Below, piece by piece: positions 38,201 through 47,094 of a DNA stretch of 64,000 bases (position 1 is the first letter of the stretch; each line of letters begins with the position of its first letter). Origin of the DNA: Pseudomonas kitaguniensis (GTDB taxonomy: Bacteria; Pseudomonadota; Gammaproteobacteria; Pseudomonadales; Pseudomonadaceae); the NCBI RefSeq assembly GCF_009296165.1, contig NZ_VUAZ01000065.1:1-64000 (forward strand), written 5' to 3'. Position numbers and translations under genes: made by a program. Below the pieces are notes generated by a model. That model did not search any database, had not been told where the DNA came from, and was given only the letters and a program-made list of their open reading frames with translations.

Positions 38201-38221
38201 TGATAATGAATATTGTTTGCG
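38201..38221. promoter_or_regulatory. Fur-box-like element upstream of the ter locus
   Basis: GATAATGAATATTGTTTGC (from 38202) keeps the GATAATGA half of the Fur consensus; the other half is poor. It lies about 330 bases upstream of the first ter gene. A weak candidate only. Confidence 0.25.
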
Positions 38222-38539
38222 TGGGTTTTAAACAGCAGGGCGGTGTTTAGCGGGGAAAGTTGTCGTTACTTGCGCGCGTGGTGCAAGTTGGTGAAAACCA
38301 TCTTTTAAGTGATTTTGCGCAGCGGGGGGCTGCGCTGGATCAATGTTTGGCGAAAAAAGGCCTTGGGCCGCGTGCCCGTTGCACGTTCGCGGCATTGGAT
38401 ACTCGGTGACACGGCGAAACAGGAATTAAGTAGCCTTTTGCATCATGTCCGTTAAGGTGTGGGAAAAATTACCTTCCATTCAGAACTGCTGCCCATACGG
38501 TGCCGCAGGTTTCGCCGATGTTCATTGAGGAGCACCCAC

Positions 38540-39538
38540 GTGATCTGGTTTCTTGAAGGTCAATCCAGCCAACGCGAGATTATTATCGGCGCGCGCGAGG
38601 CGTTACCGGCGAGTGTGAAGGTGTTCGCGTCTCACCGTCAGGATCGGCCCGAGATCACCGGGCAAGCCGACGTCGCTTTTCAAGAACCGCTGGACCCCGA
38701 CGAGCGTATCGACTGGGTGCTTGAAACGGCCGTCGAGCAGCGTATTAAAGTCGTCCTCGCGGGGCGCACCGGCAGTCAATACGAAGCCGCACGCAGCCGA
38801 TTCGAGGCCGCAGGTGTGTGCCTTGTAACCGGCGGCCTGAGCATGGACACCTTTAACAAGGTCGACGATAAAAGCCTGTTCACAACCGAAGCGGAACGCG
38901 CTGGCCTGGCCTGCACGCCGGCTATCACCGTGACCAATGCCCAGGAACTGGCGGCGGCCCATGCGCTGCTGTCGAGTCAGGGCGAGGTCTGCATCAAGCC
39001 TGTGGTCGGCATTTATGGCCAGGGTTTCTGGCGGTTCAAATCGGCCGCCGACCCGTTCCGCTGTCTGGAAAACCCGGACGCGCGCGAAGTCGACTTTCAA
39101 ACCTACCTGAGCCTGTACGCGGCTGCCGCAGAGCGCGTGCCCATGCTGGTCATGCCGTACCTGGCCGGCAGCGAGTGTTCGGTGGACATGGTGTGTGAGG
39201 CGGGCAAGCCCGTCGCATTTGTGGGCAGGCGAAAGCAGGGCGTGCATCAGACCTTCGAACGCGAGTCCGCCGCCGTGGCGCTGGCGCTCAAGGCCGCGGC
39301 GCATTTTCAGTGCGACGGCTTGGTCAACGTGCAAACGCGCGACGATAATGCAGGTGTGCCGCACTTGCTGGAGATCAACCCGCGCTATTCCGGTGGCATC
39401 GGCTACACGCGCGCGACCGGGGTAAACCTGCCGGGCATATTCGCCACTCGTCGCTTGGGCCTGCCCGAGCCGATTAGCCGCTGGGTCGAGGGCGTACGCG
39501 TCAAGCCGATCACGGTTGCTGTGCTTGCGCCTTCCTGA
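38540..39538 (+). CDS. ATP-grasp family protein of the Ter biosynthetic module
   Basis: 332 residues from GTG 38540; a GAGGAG lies eight bases upstream, and the family-like sequence begins at I-W-F-L-E-G-Q-S-S-Q. ATP-grasp features: F-N-K-V-D-D-K-S-L-F, E-V-C-I-K-P-V-V-G-I-Y-G-Q-G-F (ATP-binding lysine and glycine loop) and the metal-binding L-L-E-I-N-P-R-Y-S-G-G. Such enzymes ligate a carboxylate to an amine or thiol using ATP. In Ter loci they are proposed (Anantharaman, Iyer and Aravind) to help build a nucleoside-like metabolite with the PRTase, HAD and lyase genes that follow here. The start in the track-like longer frame (38459) is less likely. Confidence 0.8.
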   Translation: MIWFLEGQSSQREIIIGAREALPASVKVFASHRQDRPEITGQADVAFQEPLDPDERIDWVLETAVEQRIKVVLAGRTGSQYEAARSRFEAAGVCLVTGGLSMDTFNKVDDKSLFTTEAERAGLACTPAITVTNAQELAAAHALLSSQGEVCIKPVVGIYGQGFWRFKSAADPFRCLENPDAREVDFQTYLSLYAAAAERVPMLVMPYLAGSECSVDMVCEAGKPVAFVGRRKQGVHQTFERESAAVALALKAAAHFQCDGLVNVQTRDDNAGVPHLLEINPRYSGGIGYTRATGVNLPGIFATRRLGLPEPISRWVEGVRVKPITVAVLAPS

Positions 39539-39617
39539 TATGACGGTGCTATGCAAAGGGTGAATGATTGTGGATGTATTGGCATAATCGCCGCCACATC
39601 GAACAGGGAAGGTTAGG

Positions 39618-40757
39618 ATGAAGGTGCTTACACCCGGAGCAAACACCGCTATTTCAGGTGTAAACACTGTATGGACACTCAAATCCGGTCACGCCAGCGC
39701 CTTCGGTGAATACGCTGCCGTTGCGTTAATCCCGGTCACCGACAAGCGTCTGCCGACGGGCGATGCTGCGTTGTTCCAAATCACTCAGAAGTGGATGGAG
39801 TGGAGCGGCGACCCAGCCTGCGTTGGCTGCTCCCTGGATTTGTCGGCGTTGCCTGGCGGCAGTGAAGGGCTGTTGCTGGTGGTGTATACGTTTGCCGCAG
39901 CAGGCCCCGTCAGCGAACTCAAGTCATTGCAGCTACAGGTCGACAACCACGTCGAGCTGCACCTGGATTTGCGCAACAACGGCGAATCGGCCATTGTCAT
40001 CGGGGAGTTTTATAAACGTAACGATCAGTGGAAGTTCCGCGCGCTCGCCGAAGGTTCGGCCTACGGTCTGGCTGCTATGGGCCGGCGCATGGGCATCAGC
40101 ATCAACGACGCACACCCTGATCGTCGCCCGCATTCAAGTGATTCTGCAAGAAACCGGGATTCTGCCACGGGCACCGGCTTCGCCGTTTCACCCAGTCACG
40201 TCATGACCTGCGCGCATGTCATCGAAGGCATGCAGGAACTGCACATCGCTTCTTTTGCCGGCCGCTACCGCGCTGAAGTGGTGGTGGTCGATCAGCGCAA
40301 CGATATTGCGCTGTTACGTATTCAAGAGTGCCCGCCGCTGTCGCCAGTGCGCTTCAAGGATGGCGCGGGATGCGCGTTGGGCGAATCAGTGATTGCCTTG
40401 GGGTTTCCCATGGCGGGCCTCGCCGGTGGCGGTGTTCACGTAACCCAGGGCGGTGTGTCGAGTTTGTTCGGGTTACACAACGACGCCAGTTTGCTGCAAT
40501 TCACCGCCGCCATTCAGCCAGGTTCCAGTGGCAGCCCGTTGTTTGACAGCAGCGGCGGGGTTATCGCGATGGTCACGTCGACCTTGCCGGACGCGCAAAA
40601 CATGAATTTTGCGGTCAAGGCGGGCCTGCTGTTGGCCTTCCTCGATGGCTGCCACGTTACCCCGGCCAAATCACCAGCAGGTCGAACGTATTCGACCTCG
40701 GACATGGCCCGTGAAGCTCAATCCTCGCTCTGGCGGATCGAAGCCAGAAATCCGTAG
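39618..40757 (+). CDS. TerD-domain / trypsin-like serine protease fusion
   Basis: 379 residues. The first ~160 resemble a TerD/TerA-like domain: D-L-S-A-L-P-G-G in the middle, then I-V-I-G-E-F-Y-K-R-N-D-Q-W-K-F-R-A-L-A-E-G-S-A-Y-G as in TerD C-termini. A linker (about 165-185) leads to a trypsin-fold domain with G-T-G-F-A-V, catalytic His200 in M-T-C-A-H-V-I, Asp229 in R-N-D-I-A-L-L-R and Ser304 in P-G-S-S-G-S-P-L-F. All three catalytic residues are present. There is no signal peptide, so it should be cytoplasmic, unlike DegP-type proteases. It sits between the ATP-grasp and PRTase genes and may process a Ter-locus protein. Confidence 0.8.
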   Translation: MKVLTPGANTAISGVNTVWTLKSGHASAFGEYAAVALIPVTDKRLPTGDAALFQITQKWMEWSGDPACVGCSLDLSALPGGSEGLLLVVYTFAAAGPVSELKSLQLQVDNHVELHLDLRNNGESAIVIGEFYKRNDQWKFRALAEGSAYGLAAMGRRMGISINDAHPDRRPHSSDSARNRDSATGTGFAVSPSHVMTCAHVIEGMQELHIASFAGRYRAEVVVVDQRNDIALLRIQECPPLSPVRFKDGAGCALGESVIALGFPMAGLAGGGVHVTQGGVSSLFGLHNDASLLQFTAAIQPGSSGSPLFDSSGGVIAMVTSTLPDAQNMNFAVKAGLLLAFLDGCHVTPAKSPAGRTYSTSDMAREAQSSLWRIEARNP

Positions 40758-40827
40758 AGGCACCCAGTTTGAAGAAGTAGTGAGAGGCGTAGCGCTCACT
40801 TAACCGCCTCTTTTAGGAAAATCGTAC

Positions 40828-41964
40828 ATGGAATCTGTAGTCATCAAACCCTCCGCCCATCGACTCAGCGCGCAGCTTGTGCGCGGGTTGATGGAAGTTG
40901 ATGTAGACCAATCCACCTTCGCTCCCGAGTCATTGTTCGGGTTCGCCGAGCGGCGTAATCCCAAGCGCGCGTTCCTGTTTGTCTCGCGGGTGTTGGGCAA
41001 GCATATTCCTGTGCGCCCCTCGGCCATGCAGGCGAGCTACGCAAGCCTTGCGGCCAAGATCCCCGCAGACTTGCCCGGGCCGGTGCTGGTGATCGGCATG
41101 GCCGAGACCGCAGTGGGCCTCGGCGCCGGCGTGCACCGGGTGTATAGCCAAACCCGCTGTGACACGGTGTATCTGGTGAGCACGCGGCACCCGGTGGGCA
41201 CCGAGATGTTTGCGCGTTTTGAAGAAGAACACAGCCACGCCAGTGCGCACCTGATTCATCAGCCAACCGACCCGGCTGTCCGCGAAATGATGCAACACGC
41301 GCGCTCGCTGGTGCTGGTGGACGATGAAGCGTCAACCGGCAAGACGTTCATCAACCTGCACCGCGCGCTGATAGACGCCGGGCTGAGCAAGGTAGAACGG
41401 GTGGTCACGTGCGTGCTCACCGATTGGTCGCAAGGCGCCGTGCGCAAGGTGCTTGGCGAGACGGCCGACGAGGTGTCGCTGCTGCAGGGCAGCTACCGCT
41501 TCCTTGAAGACGTGAATGCACCGCTGCCGCACATGCCCGATGTGGCGGCCGTTGCGGTCGGCGACTGGCCGATTGATCCGCGTAACGACTGGGGCCGTTT
41601 GGGCGTGCGTCATGTGGCTGACACGCTTGCGCCGGATATTCAGGTCAAGCCGGGCGAGCGGATTCTGGTGGTCGGCACTGGCGAGTTCGTGTGGCGCCCG
41701 TTCCTGTTGGCCGAGCGCCTGGAGCGGGCCGGGGCAGACGTGCATTTCAGCTCCACCACGCGCTCGCCAATCGCCTTGGGCCACGAGATCGGCCACGCAC
41801 TGTCGTTTTCCGACAACTATGGCCTGGGTATTCCCAATTTTCTTTACAACGTGCGGCCAGGCCAGTTCGAGCGGGTGTTGATTTGTAGCGAAACACCTGC
41901 CGAAGCGGTTGCGCACGCGTTAATAGATGCATTGCACGCAGAGGTCATCGTCGATGAGCAGTAA
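40828..41964 (+). CDS. Phosphoribosyltransferase-TRSP domain protein of the Ter module
   Basis: 378 residues. The PRPP-binding loop L-V-L-V-D-D-E-A-S-T-G-K-T lies at about 161-173, typical of orotate-type PRTases (PRTase_2), and the C-terminal third, with V-V-G-T-G-E-F-V-W-R-P-F and S-S-T-T-R-S-P-I, matches the TRSP domain named from Ter loci. Expected to transfer or release phosphoribose in the making of a nucleotide-like compound; the substrate is unknown. Its 3' end overlaps the HAD gene by 11 bases. Confidence 0.85.
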   Translation: MESVVIKPSAHRLSAQLVRGLMEVDVDQSTFAPESLFGFAERRNPKRAFLFVSRVLGKHIPVRPSAMQASYASLAAKIPADLPGPVLVIGMAETAVGLGAGVHRVYSQTRCDTVYLVSTRHPVGTEMFARFEEEHSHASAHLIHQPTDPAVREMMQHARSLVLVDDEASTGKTFINLHRALIDAGLSKVERVVTCVLTDWSQGAVRKVLGETADEVSLLQGSYRFLEDVNAPLPHMPDVAAVAVGDWPIDPRNDWGRLGVRHVADTLAPDIQVKPGERILVVGTGEFVWRPFLLAERLERAGADVHFSSTTRSPIALGHEIGHALSFSDNYGLGIPNFLYNVRPGQFERVLICSETPAEAVAHALIDALHAEVIVDEQ

Positions 41965-42712
41965 GCGCCCCCTGATACTCATCGACCTGGATGACACCTT
42001 GTTCCAGACCGCGCGCAAAATGCCTGAAGGCAGCGCCCGGCATACGGCGACGGTGGATGTCGACGGGCAACCCAACGGCTACATGAGTGCGGTGCAAAAA
42101 ACCTTCGTGGAATGGCTGCTGGCGTCGGCCGATGTAGTGCCGGTGACCGCGCGCAGCGTTGAAGCCTACAGCCGCGTGAAACTGCCGTTTGTGGCGGGCG
42201 CGGTGTGTTCCCACGGTGGCGTGATTCTGCAGCCCGACGGCACGCTTGACCCCGCTTGGCACGCGCAGATGACCGACGTGCTCGCCGCCTACCAGGCTCG
42301 TCTGCCCGCGCTCAGCGCAGCCACCTTGGCCATCGGCGAAGAGCTCGGTGTTTCGTTGCGTGGTTGGGTGGTCGAAGAGCAGGGCTTGCTTAACTATGTG
42401 GTGACCAAGCACAACGAGTCTGACGACTCGGTGCTGCAAAAAGTGCTCGCAGAAGTTCAGGCGCGGGGCCTGTTGGAAGGTTTTCATATTCACGGCAACG
42501 GCAACAACCTGGCGTTTCTGCCCAACGGCCTGGCCAAGCGCCACGCGGTGCAGGCGCTACTGCGTCGAGACCGCGACGTTAATGGCGAACGCCCGGTGTT
42601 GGGCTTTGGTGACAGTGTCACCGACCTCGGCTTTATGAATGAGTGCAACTTTTGGGCGACCCCGGCCCATAGCCAGTTGGCTAAAGTGGTGGAGGCGATG
42701 ATCCATGCGTGA
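41954..42712 (+). CDS. HAD-family hydrolase of the Ter module
   Basis: 252 residues from ATG 41954. HAD motif I is D-L-D-D-T-L-F (nucleophile Asp11, acid Asp13), motif II is in V-P-V-T-A-R-S, and the late G-F-G-D-S-V-T-D-L-G-F motif supplies the metal-binding aspartates. Likely a phosphatase acting on the module's intermediate. It overlaps the PRTase gene upstream and the StiP-like gene downstream by a few bases, so all three are coupled. Confidence 0.85.
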   Translation: MSSKRPLILIDLDDTLFQTARKMPEGSARHTATVDVDGQPNGYMSAVQKTFVEWLLASADVVPVTARSVEAYSRVKLPFVAGAVCSHGGVILQPDGTLDPAWHAQMTDVLAAYQARLPALSAATLAIGEELGVSLRGWVVEEQGLLNYVVTKHNESDDSVLQKVLAEVQARGLLEGFHIHGNGNNLAFLPNGLAKRHAVQALLRRDRDVNGERPVLGFGDSVTDLGFMNECNFWATPAHSQLAKVVEAMIHA

Positions 42713-43799
42713 AGCCTTCGCCCATTTGAACACCGTCGGTAGCGGTAGCTACCAGGCCGACGACGTGCTTTTTCTGTTGCAACCCGTCGAGATCGAAGTG
42801 ACGGAGGTGCATGAGAAAGAGCGTCTGATCCAGACCCGACAAAAACATTACTCGGAGATGATCAGCCAAGAGTCGGCACCGACCCAGGTTCACAAAACCC
42901 TCTACGCGCAAGCCATGCAGCAGAACGCGGCCAGAATGGCCCGCGACGTTCAGTGCCTGGCGCTTGCTTTGGACCAGGCCTGCAGCGGCCCTTCGATTGC
43001 GCTGGTGTCTTTTGTGCGTGCGGGCTTGCCGCTCGGTGTGCTGTTGCGCCGTGCGCTGGTTGACCTGGGGCGTGATGCCCATCATTACGGCATCAGTATC
43101 GTGCGTGATCGCGGCATCGACATGATTGCGCTGCAGGCGGTCATCGCTGCCCACGGCGCCGAAAATATTGTGTTTGTGGACGGCTGGACCGGCAAGGGCG
43201 CCATCGCCGGCGAGATCCAGCGCAGCCTCAAGGGCGACGCGCGGTTTCCCGAGCAGCCGCGTTTGGTCGTACTGGCGGACCCGTGCGGGCGCGCCTGGCT
43301 GGCGGCGTCGGCCGAAGACTGGGTTATCCCGTCGGGCATTCTTGGCGCCACGGTGTCTGGTCTGGTCTCGCGCTCCATCTGGCCTGCCGAGGGCGGGTTG
43401 CATGGTTGCGTGGTCTACGACCACCTGCAGGAACACGACGTAACCCGCGATTTTGTCAGCCAGATCGACGCCATTCGCCAGGCCTTGCCGGCGGTAGTTG
43501 CGGCCAAGCCATGGACGCCGGCGCAACGTGCTGAGTTGCAGGCGGCGGCGCTGCAGGTGATCGAGGTGATTGCCGCGCGTTTTGAGATTACCAATTTGAA
43601 CCGGGTTAAGCCCGGTATCGCCGAGGCCACACGGGCCGTATTGCGCCGTGTGCCGGACCACGTACTGGTGCGCGACCTGAGTGACCCGGACGTGCAGTTG
43701 CTGATGCACTTGACCGAACGCGCAGGCGTGACGGTTGAGGCGGTGGGCGCAGCGCTTGGCCCTTACCGTGCAGTGACGGTCATCCGGAGTTTGAGCTGA
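42705..43799 (+). CDS. StiP/PRTase_1-family protein
   Basis: 364 residues: M-R-E-A-F-A-H-L-N-T-V-G-S-G-S-Y-Q, D-V-L-F-L-L-Q-P and a PRTase-like centre with L-V-S-F-V-R-A-G-L-P-L-G-V-L and F-V-D-G-W-T-G-K-G-A-I. This matches PF11202, called either cysteine protease StiP or PRTase_1; the W-T-G-K-G loop speaks more for a PRPP-type fold than for a protease. Known members occur beside HAD, PRTase-TRSP and CitE genes in Ter loci. Confidence 0.8.
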   Translation: MREAFAHLNTVGSGSYQADDVLFLLQPVEIEVTEVHEKERLIQTRQKHYSEMISQESAPTQVHKTLYAQAMQQNAARMARDVQCLALALDQACSGPSIALVSFVRAGLPLGVLLRRALVDLGRDAHHYGISIVRDRGIDMIALQAVIAAHGAENIVFVDGWTGKGAIAGEIQRSLKGDARFPEQPRLVVLADPCGRAWLAASAEDWVIPSGILGATVSGLVSRSIWPAEGGLHGCVVYDHLQEHDVTRDFVSQIDAIRQALPAVVAAKPWTPAQRAELQAAALQVIEVIAARFEITNLNRVKPGIAEATRAVLRRVPDHVLVRDLSDPDVQLLMHLTERAGVTVEAVGAALGPYRAVTVIRSLS

Positions 43800-44749
43800 T
43801 GCCTGAAATATCGCCCTACGCCCTCGGCGCCACGCTCTACATGCCCGCCACCCGCGAGGACATCCTCGATGTGGTGTTGGGTAAAAAACTGCCGCAACTG
43901 CGCTCGATGGTGGTGTGCCTTGAGGACGCGGTGGCTGAAATCGATGTCGACACCGCGTTGCGCAACCTGCACCGCTTACTGAGCGCCATCGAGCAGCAGG
44001 GCGGGCGGGCGGAAGACGGCCCGATGCTGTTCGTGCGACCGCGTGACTCGCAGATGGCCGCCGTGCTGAACGACTGGCCGCTGATGGCGCATGTCGACGG
44101 TTTTGTCGTGCCCAAGTTGAGCCTGTCCAACCTGCGTGCCTGGGAGTCGGCGGTTACCAACCCGCAGATTCTATTGATGCCGACCCTGGAAACCCGCGAA
44201 GTCTTCAACCCTCAGGCGATGGTCGAACTGGGCCAGGCGCTGTGCCAGAACCTGTTTTCGCGCATCCTCGCGCTGCGCATCGGCGGCAATGACTTGCTCG
44301 GTTGCCTGGGTTTACGGCGTAACCCGGCCATGACGCTGTACAACACGCCCATGGGGTATGTGATCCCGATGCTGGCCGGCGTCATGGGTTCGCAGGGGTT
44401 TGCACTGACTGCGCCGGTATTCGAGCAGTTGGCAACACCGCACCTGTTGCTGGAAGAGTTGGGCCTGGATATTGCCCACGGTCTGGTGGGTAAAACCGCG
44501 ATTCATCCAAGCCAGATCAACGCCATTCAGGACAGCTTGCGCGTCAGTCTTGAGGATTTAAATTGTGCCAAATTAATGCTGAATGAGATTGCGCCCGCTG
44601 TTTTCAAACACAATGACGCAATGTGCGAACCAGCGACCCACCTTAAGTGGGCAACCAATATTCTCGAGCGTGCCAAGTGGCACGGTGTCCGGCACGCCGA
44701 GACCAGCCATACCGATCAATCGATTCGCCTCGCTGAGGCGGCCGGATGA
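43799..44749 (+). CDS. CitE-like (HpcH/HpaI) aldolase/lyase
   Basis: 316 residues, starting with a one-base overlap to the upstream stop. TIM-barrel lyase features: C-L-E-D-A-V-A-E near residue 40, V-R-P-R-D near 80, and L-M-P-T-L-E-T-R-E with R-I-G-G-N-D-L, the metal- and CoA-site region of citrate lyase beta-like enzymes. In Ter loci this enzyme is thought to act on a carboxylate or acyl precursor of the same product as the ATP-grasp and PRTase; the exact reaction is unknown. Confidence 0.82.
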   Translation: MPEISPYALGATLYMPATREDILDVVLGKKLPQLRSMVVCLEDAVAEIDVDTALRNLHRLLSAIEQQGGRAEDGPMLFVRPRDSQMAAVLNDWPLMAHVDGFVVPKLSLSNLRAWESAVTNPQILLMPTLETREVFNPQAMVELGQALCQNLFSRILALRIGGNDLLGCLGLRRNPAMTLYNTPMGYVIPMLAGVMGSQGFALTAPVFEQLATPHLLLEELGLDIAHGLVGKTAIHPSQINAIQDSLRVSLEDLNCAKLMLNEIAPAVFKHNDAMCEPATHLKWATNILERAKWHGVRHAETSHTDQSIRLAEAAG

Positions 44750-44807
44750 CCGCGCAACTGCGCGTGTCGGTCCTACCCGAAAACCACGATCAACAAGGAG
44801 TGTACCA

Positions 44808-45398
44808 ATGGCCCTGACTCTGACTAAAAACCAAACAATCTCGCTGGAAAAAACCGCGGGCGGTGGTGGCCTGACCAAGATCAGCCTTGGCTTGGGCTGG
44901 GACCCGGAGAAAGCCGGGTTCCTGGGGCGATTGATGGGCAACAGCGGTGAAATCGACCTGGACGCTTCCTGCATCCTGTTTGATGCAGACCTGCAACCGA
45001 TCGACTTGGTGTGGTTTCGCCAATTGGAATCGCGCGACGGTTCGATCAAGCACTCCGGCGACAACCGTACCGGCGAAGGCGATGGCGACGACGAAACCAT
45101 CAACGTTGACCTGCAACGCCTGCCGGCCACGGTTAAATCGTTGGTGTTTACGGTGAACAGTTTCACCGGGCAAAACTTCGAAAAAATTGCCAACGCCTAT
45201 TGCCGCATCGTCAATTCGACCACTAAAACCGAACTGGCGCGATTCAATCTTTCCGAAAAGGGCAGCCACACCGGTGTGGTCATGGCGAGCCTGGTGCGCG
45301 GCAATGACGGCTGGGAGTTCAAGGCGATCGGTCAAGTGACCAAGGGGCGTACCGCTGATGACCTGGTCAACCTCGCCGTTCAGGCCGTGCGCTCATGA
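44808..45398 (+). CDS. terZ: TerZ-like tellurium-resistance protein (TerD family)
   Basis: 196 residues from ATG 44808, just after CAAGGAG (44794-44800). TerD fold with G-L-G-W-D-P-E-K, I-D-L-D-A-S-C-I-L-F, H-S-G-D-N-R-T-G-E-G-D-G-D-D-E (Ca2+-binding acidic loop) and V-V-M-A-S-L-V-R. The S-F-T-G-Q-N-F and G-R-T-A-D-D-L ends fit TerZ/TerX rather than TerD/TerE. It starts the terZABCDE core. Confidence 0.85.
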   Translation: MALTLTKNQTISLEKTAGGGGLTKISLGLGWDPEKAGFLGRLMGNSGEIDLDASCILFDADLQPIDLVWFRQLESRDGSIKHSGDNRTGEGDGDDETINVDLQRLPATVKSLVFTVNSFTGQNFEKIANAYCRIVNSTTKTELARFNLSEKGSHTGVVMASLVRGNDGWEFKAIGQVTKGRTADDLVNLAVQAVRS

Positions 45399-46570
45399 CG
45401 ACCTTGGGGCCAGGTGCTAACGCGCCCGTCACCAGCGCTCAGGTGCAGGTCACTATCAGCTACTCGGCGATTGCCGATGCTGACATCGACGTGTCGGCGT
45501 TTGTGCTGGGGGCTTCCGGTAAAGTGCGTGGCGACACCGACATGTGTTTCTACGGGCAGACCAATGTACTCGCCGGCGCGGTGCAAATGACCGAGTCCTC
45601 GGCGGGCCGTGCGGTGTTCACGCTTGACCTGTCACGCCTTGAGGCGGTGGTGGAAAAAGTCGCGTTGACCGCCACCATTTACGAGAACAAGGCCCGTTTC
45701 GAGCGTGTGTCTCAACTTGCGCTGACCATCACCGGCGGTATCGAGGCGCAGATACCCACCGCTGGCATGCGGGAAACCGCGCTGATCCTCGGCGAGTTTT
45801 ATCGTCGCCAGGGCGAGTGGAAATTCCGCTGTGTGGCCCAAGGGTTTGCCGGTGGCCTGGAGCCGCTGGCCAAGCACTTTGGTGTTGAAGTGGCGGCGCC
45901 TGCACCGGTCGCAACGCCTGCACCGGCAGCAGCGCCTGTGCCCGCACCTGCAGCGGCGCCGAAATCTTCGGTCAGCCTGAGCAAAATCACGCTGGACAAG
46001 ACTCGCTCGTCGATCAGCCTGGAAAAAACGTCAGAGGGCTTTGGCGAAATCAAAGTCAACCTGAACTGGAACAAAGGCAAAGGCGGCGGCGGTTTCTTCT
46101 CGCGCAACACCTCGATCGACCTGGATGTCGGCTGCCTTTACGAGTTGCAGGACGGCTCCAAGGGCGTCGTGCAGGCGCTGGGCAACTGCTTTGGCGAACT
46201 GGATTACGACCCTTACATTCAACTCAAAGGTGACGACCGTACCGGTGCCGTCAGCGATGGCGAATGGCTGCATATCAACGGTAAACACTGGGGTGAAATT
46301 CGCCGGGTACTGGTGTTCGCCTTCATTTACGAAGGCGCGCCGAACTGGCGCGAGACCGATGGCGTTGTGACCATCCACATTCCCGGTCAGCCGCCGATTG
46401 AAGTTCGCTTGAATGAAGAGGGCGGTCGCTTGGGCATGTGTGCAATTGCTTTGCTGGAAAACGTCGGTGGCAGCGTCAAGGTCAGCCGACGTGTGGACTT
46501 CCACAAAGGCCATTCACCGATGGACAAGGCCTACGGCTGGGGCATGCGCTGGGCGGCAGGTTCCAAATAA
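45395..46570 (+). CDS. terA: TerA-like tellurium-resistance protein
   Basis: 391 residues. An N-terminal TerD-like domain (about 1-165, ending F-Y-R-R-Q-G-E-W-K-F-R-C-V-A-Q-G-F-A-G-G-L), a proline/alanine-rich linker (about 168-188) and a C-terminal TerA domain with S-I-D-L-D-V-G-C-L-Y-E-L, I-Q-L-K-G-D-D-R-T-G and A-P-N-W-R-E-T-D-G. ATG overlaps the terZ stop by four bases. Confidence 0.88.
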   Translation: MTTLGPGANAPVTSAQVQVTISYSAIADADIDVSAFVLGASGKVRGDTDMCFYGQTNVLAGAVQMTESSAGRAVFTLDLSRLEAVVEKVALTATIYENKARFERVSQLALTITGGIEAQIPTAGMRETALILGEFYRRQGEWKFRCVAQGFAGGLEPLAKHFGVEVAAPAPVATPAPAAAPVPAPAAAPKSSVSLSKITLDKTRSSISLEKTSEGFGEIKVNLNWNKGKGGGGFFSRNTSIDLDVGCLYELQDGSKGVVQALGNCFGELDYDPYIQLKGDDRTGAVSDGEWLHINGKHWGEIRRVLVFAFIYEGAPNWRETDGVVTIHIPGQPPIEVRLNEEGGRLGMCAIALLENVGGSVKVSRRVDFHKGHSPMDKAYGWGMRWAAGSK

Positions 46571-46633
46571 ACCTATTTTAAACGTGCGGTTGAATATGGC
46601 GGGCCACACCGGCCCGCCTTTGAGGTGAACGAC

Positions 46634-47083
46634 ATGTTGTCATGGCTGAAAACGAATGCGGCGCTGGCCCGCGAGAAATTGACCACCGAGGTGGCCAAGT
46701 TCAAAAACAGAGAGTTCATGGAGGCCGTCGCCAACAGTTGCGCAATGGTCGCGGCGGCCGATGGTGAAGTCTCTTCGGCCGAAAAAACCAAGATGGCAGG
46801 TTTCATCAGCAACTCGCCCGAACTGAAAGTGTTCAACTTGACCGACGTCATCAACGTGTTCAATGACGCGTGTGCCAAGTTCGAGTTCGACTTTCAGATC
46901 GGTCAGGCCGAAGCCCTGAAAAACATCAACAAAATTAAAGGCAAGGACGGCGCCGGGCGTTTGCTCGTGCGTGTCGCCTGCGCCATTGGCGCGTCGGACG
47001 GTAATTTCGACGACAAAGAAAAAGCCGTTTGCCGTTTGATTTGTCTCGAGCTGGGCCTTCCCCCAGCTGACTTTGAACTCTAA
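46634..47083 (+). CDS. terB: Tellurite resistance protein TerB
   Basis: 149 residues, all-helical, with E-A-V-A-N-S-C-A-M-V-A-A-A-D-G-E-V-S and a second A-I-G-A-S-D-G-N-F-D, the paired acidic metal-binding motifs of TerB. ATG 46634 is preferred to the GTG at 46625 because TGAGGTGA directly precedes it. Confidence 0.93.
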   Translation: MLSWLKTNAALAREKLTTEVAKFKNREFMEAVANSCAMVAAADGEVSSAEKTKMAGFISNSPELKVFNLTDVINVFNDACAKFEFDFQIGQAEALKNINKIKGKDGAGRLLVRVACAIGASDGNFDDKEKAVCRLICLELGLPPADFEL

Positions 47084-47094
47084 GGAACATTACT

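Larger units (their letters stand above)
37944..38539. other. Divergent intergenic region between the nuo and ter loci
   Basis: About 596 bases without a gene. The left side holds a candidate sigma-70 promoter for nuo (listed); the middle holds an AT-rich stretch with a GATAATGAAT element (listed). The ter-side start uses GTG 38540 after GAGGAG at 38527-38532. Confidence 0.55.
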
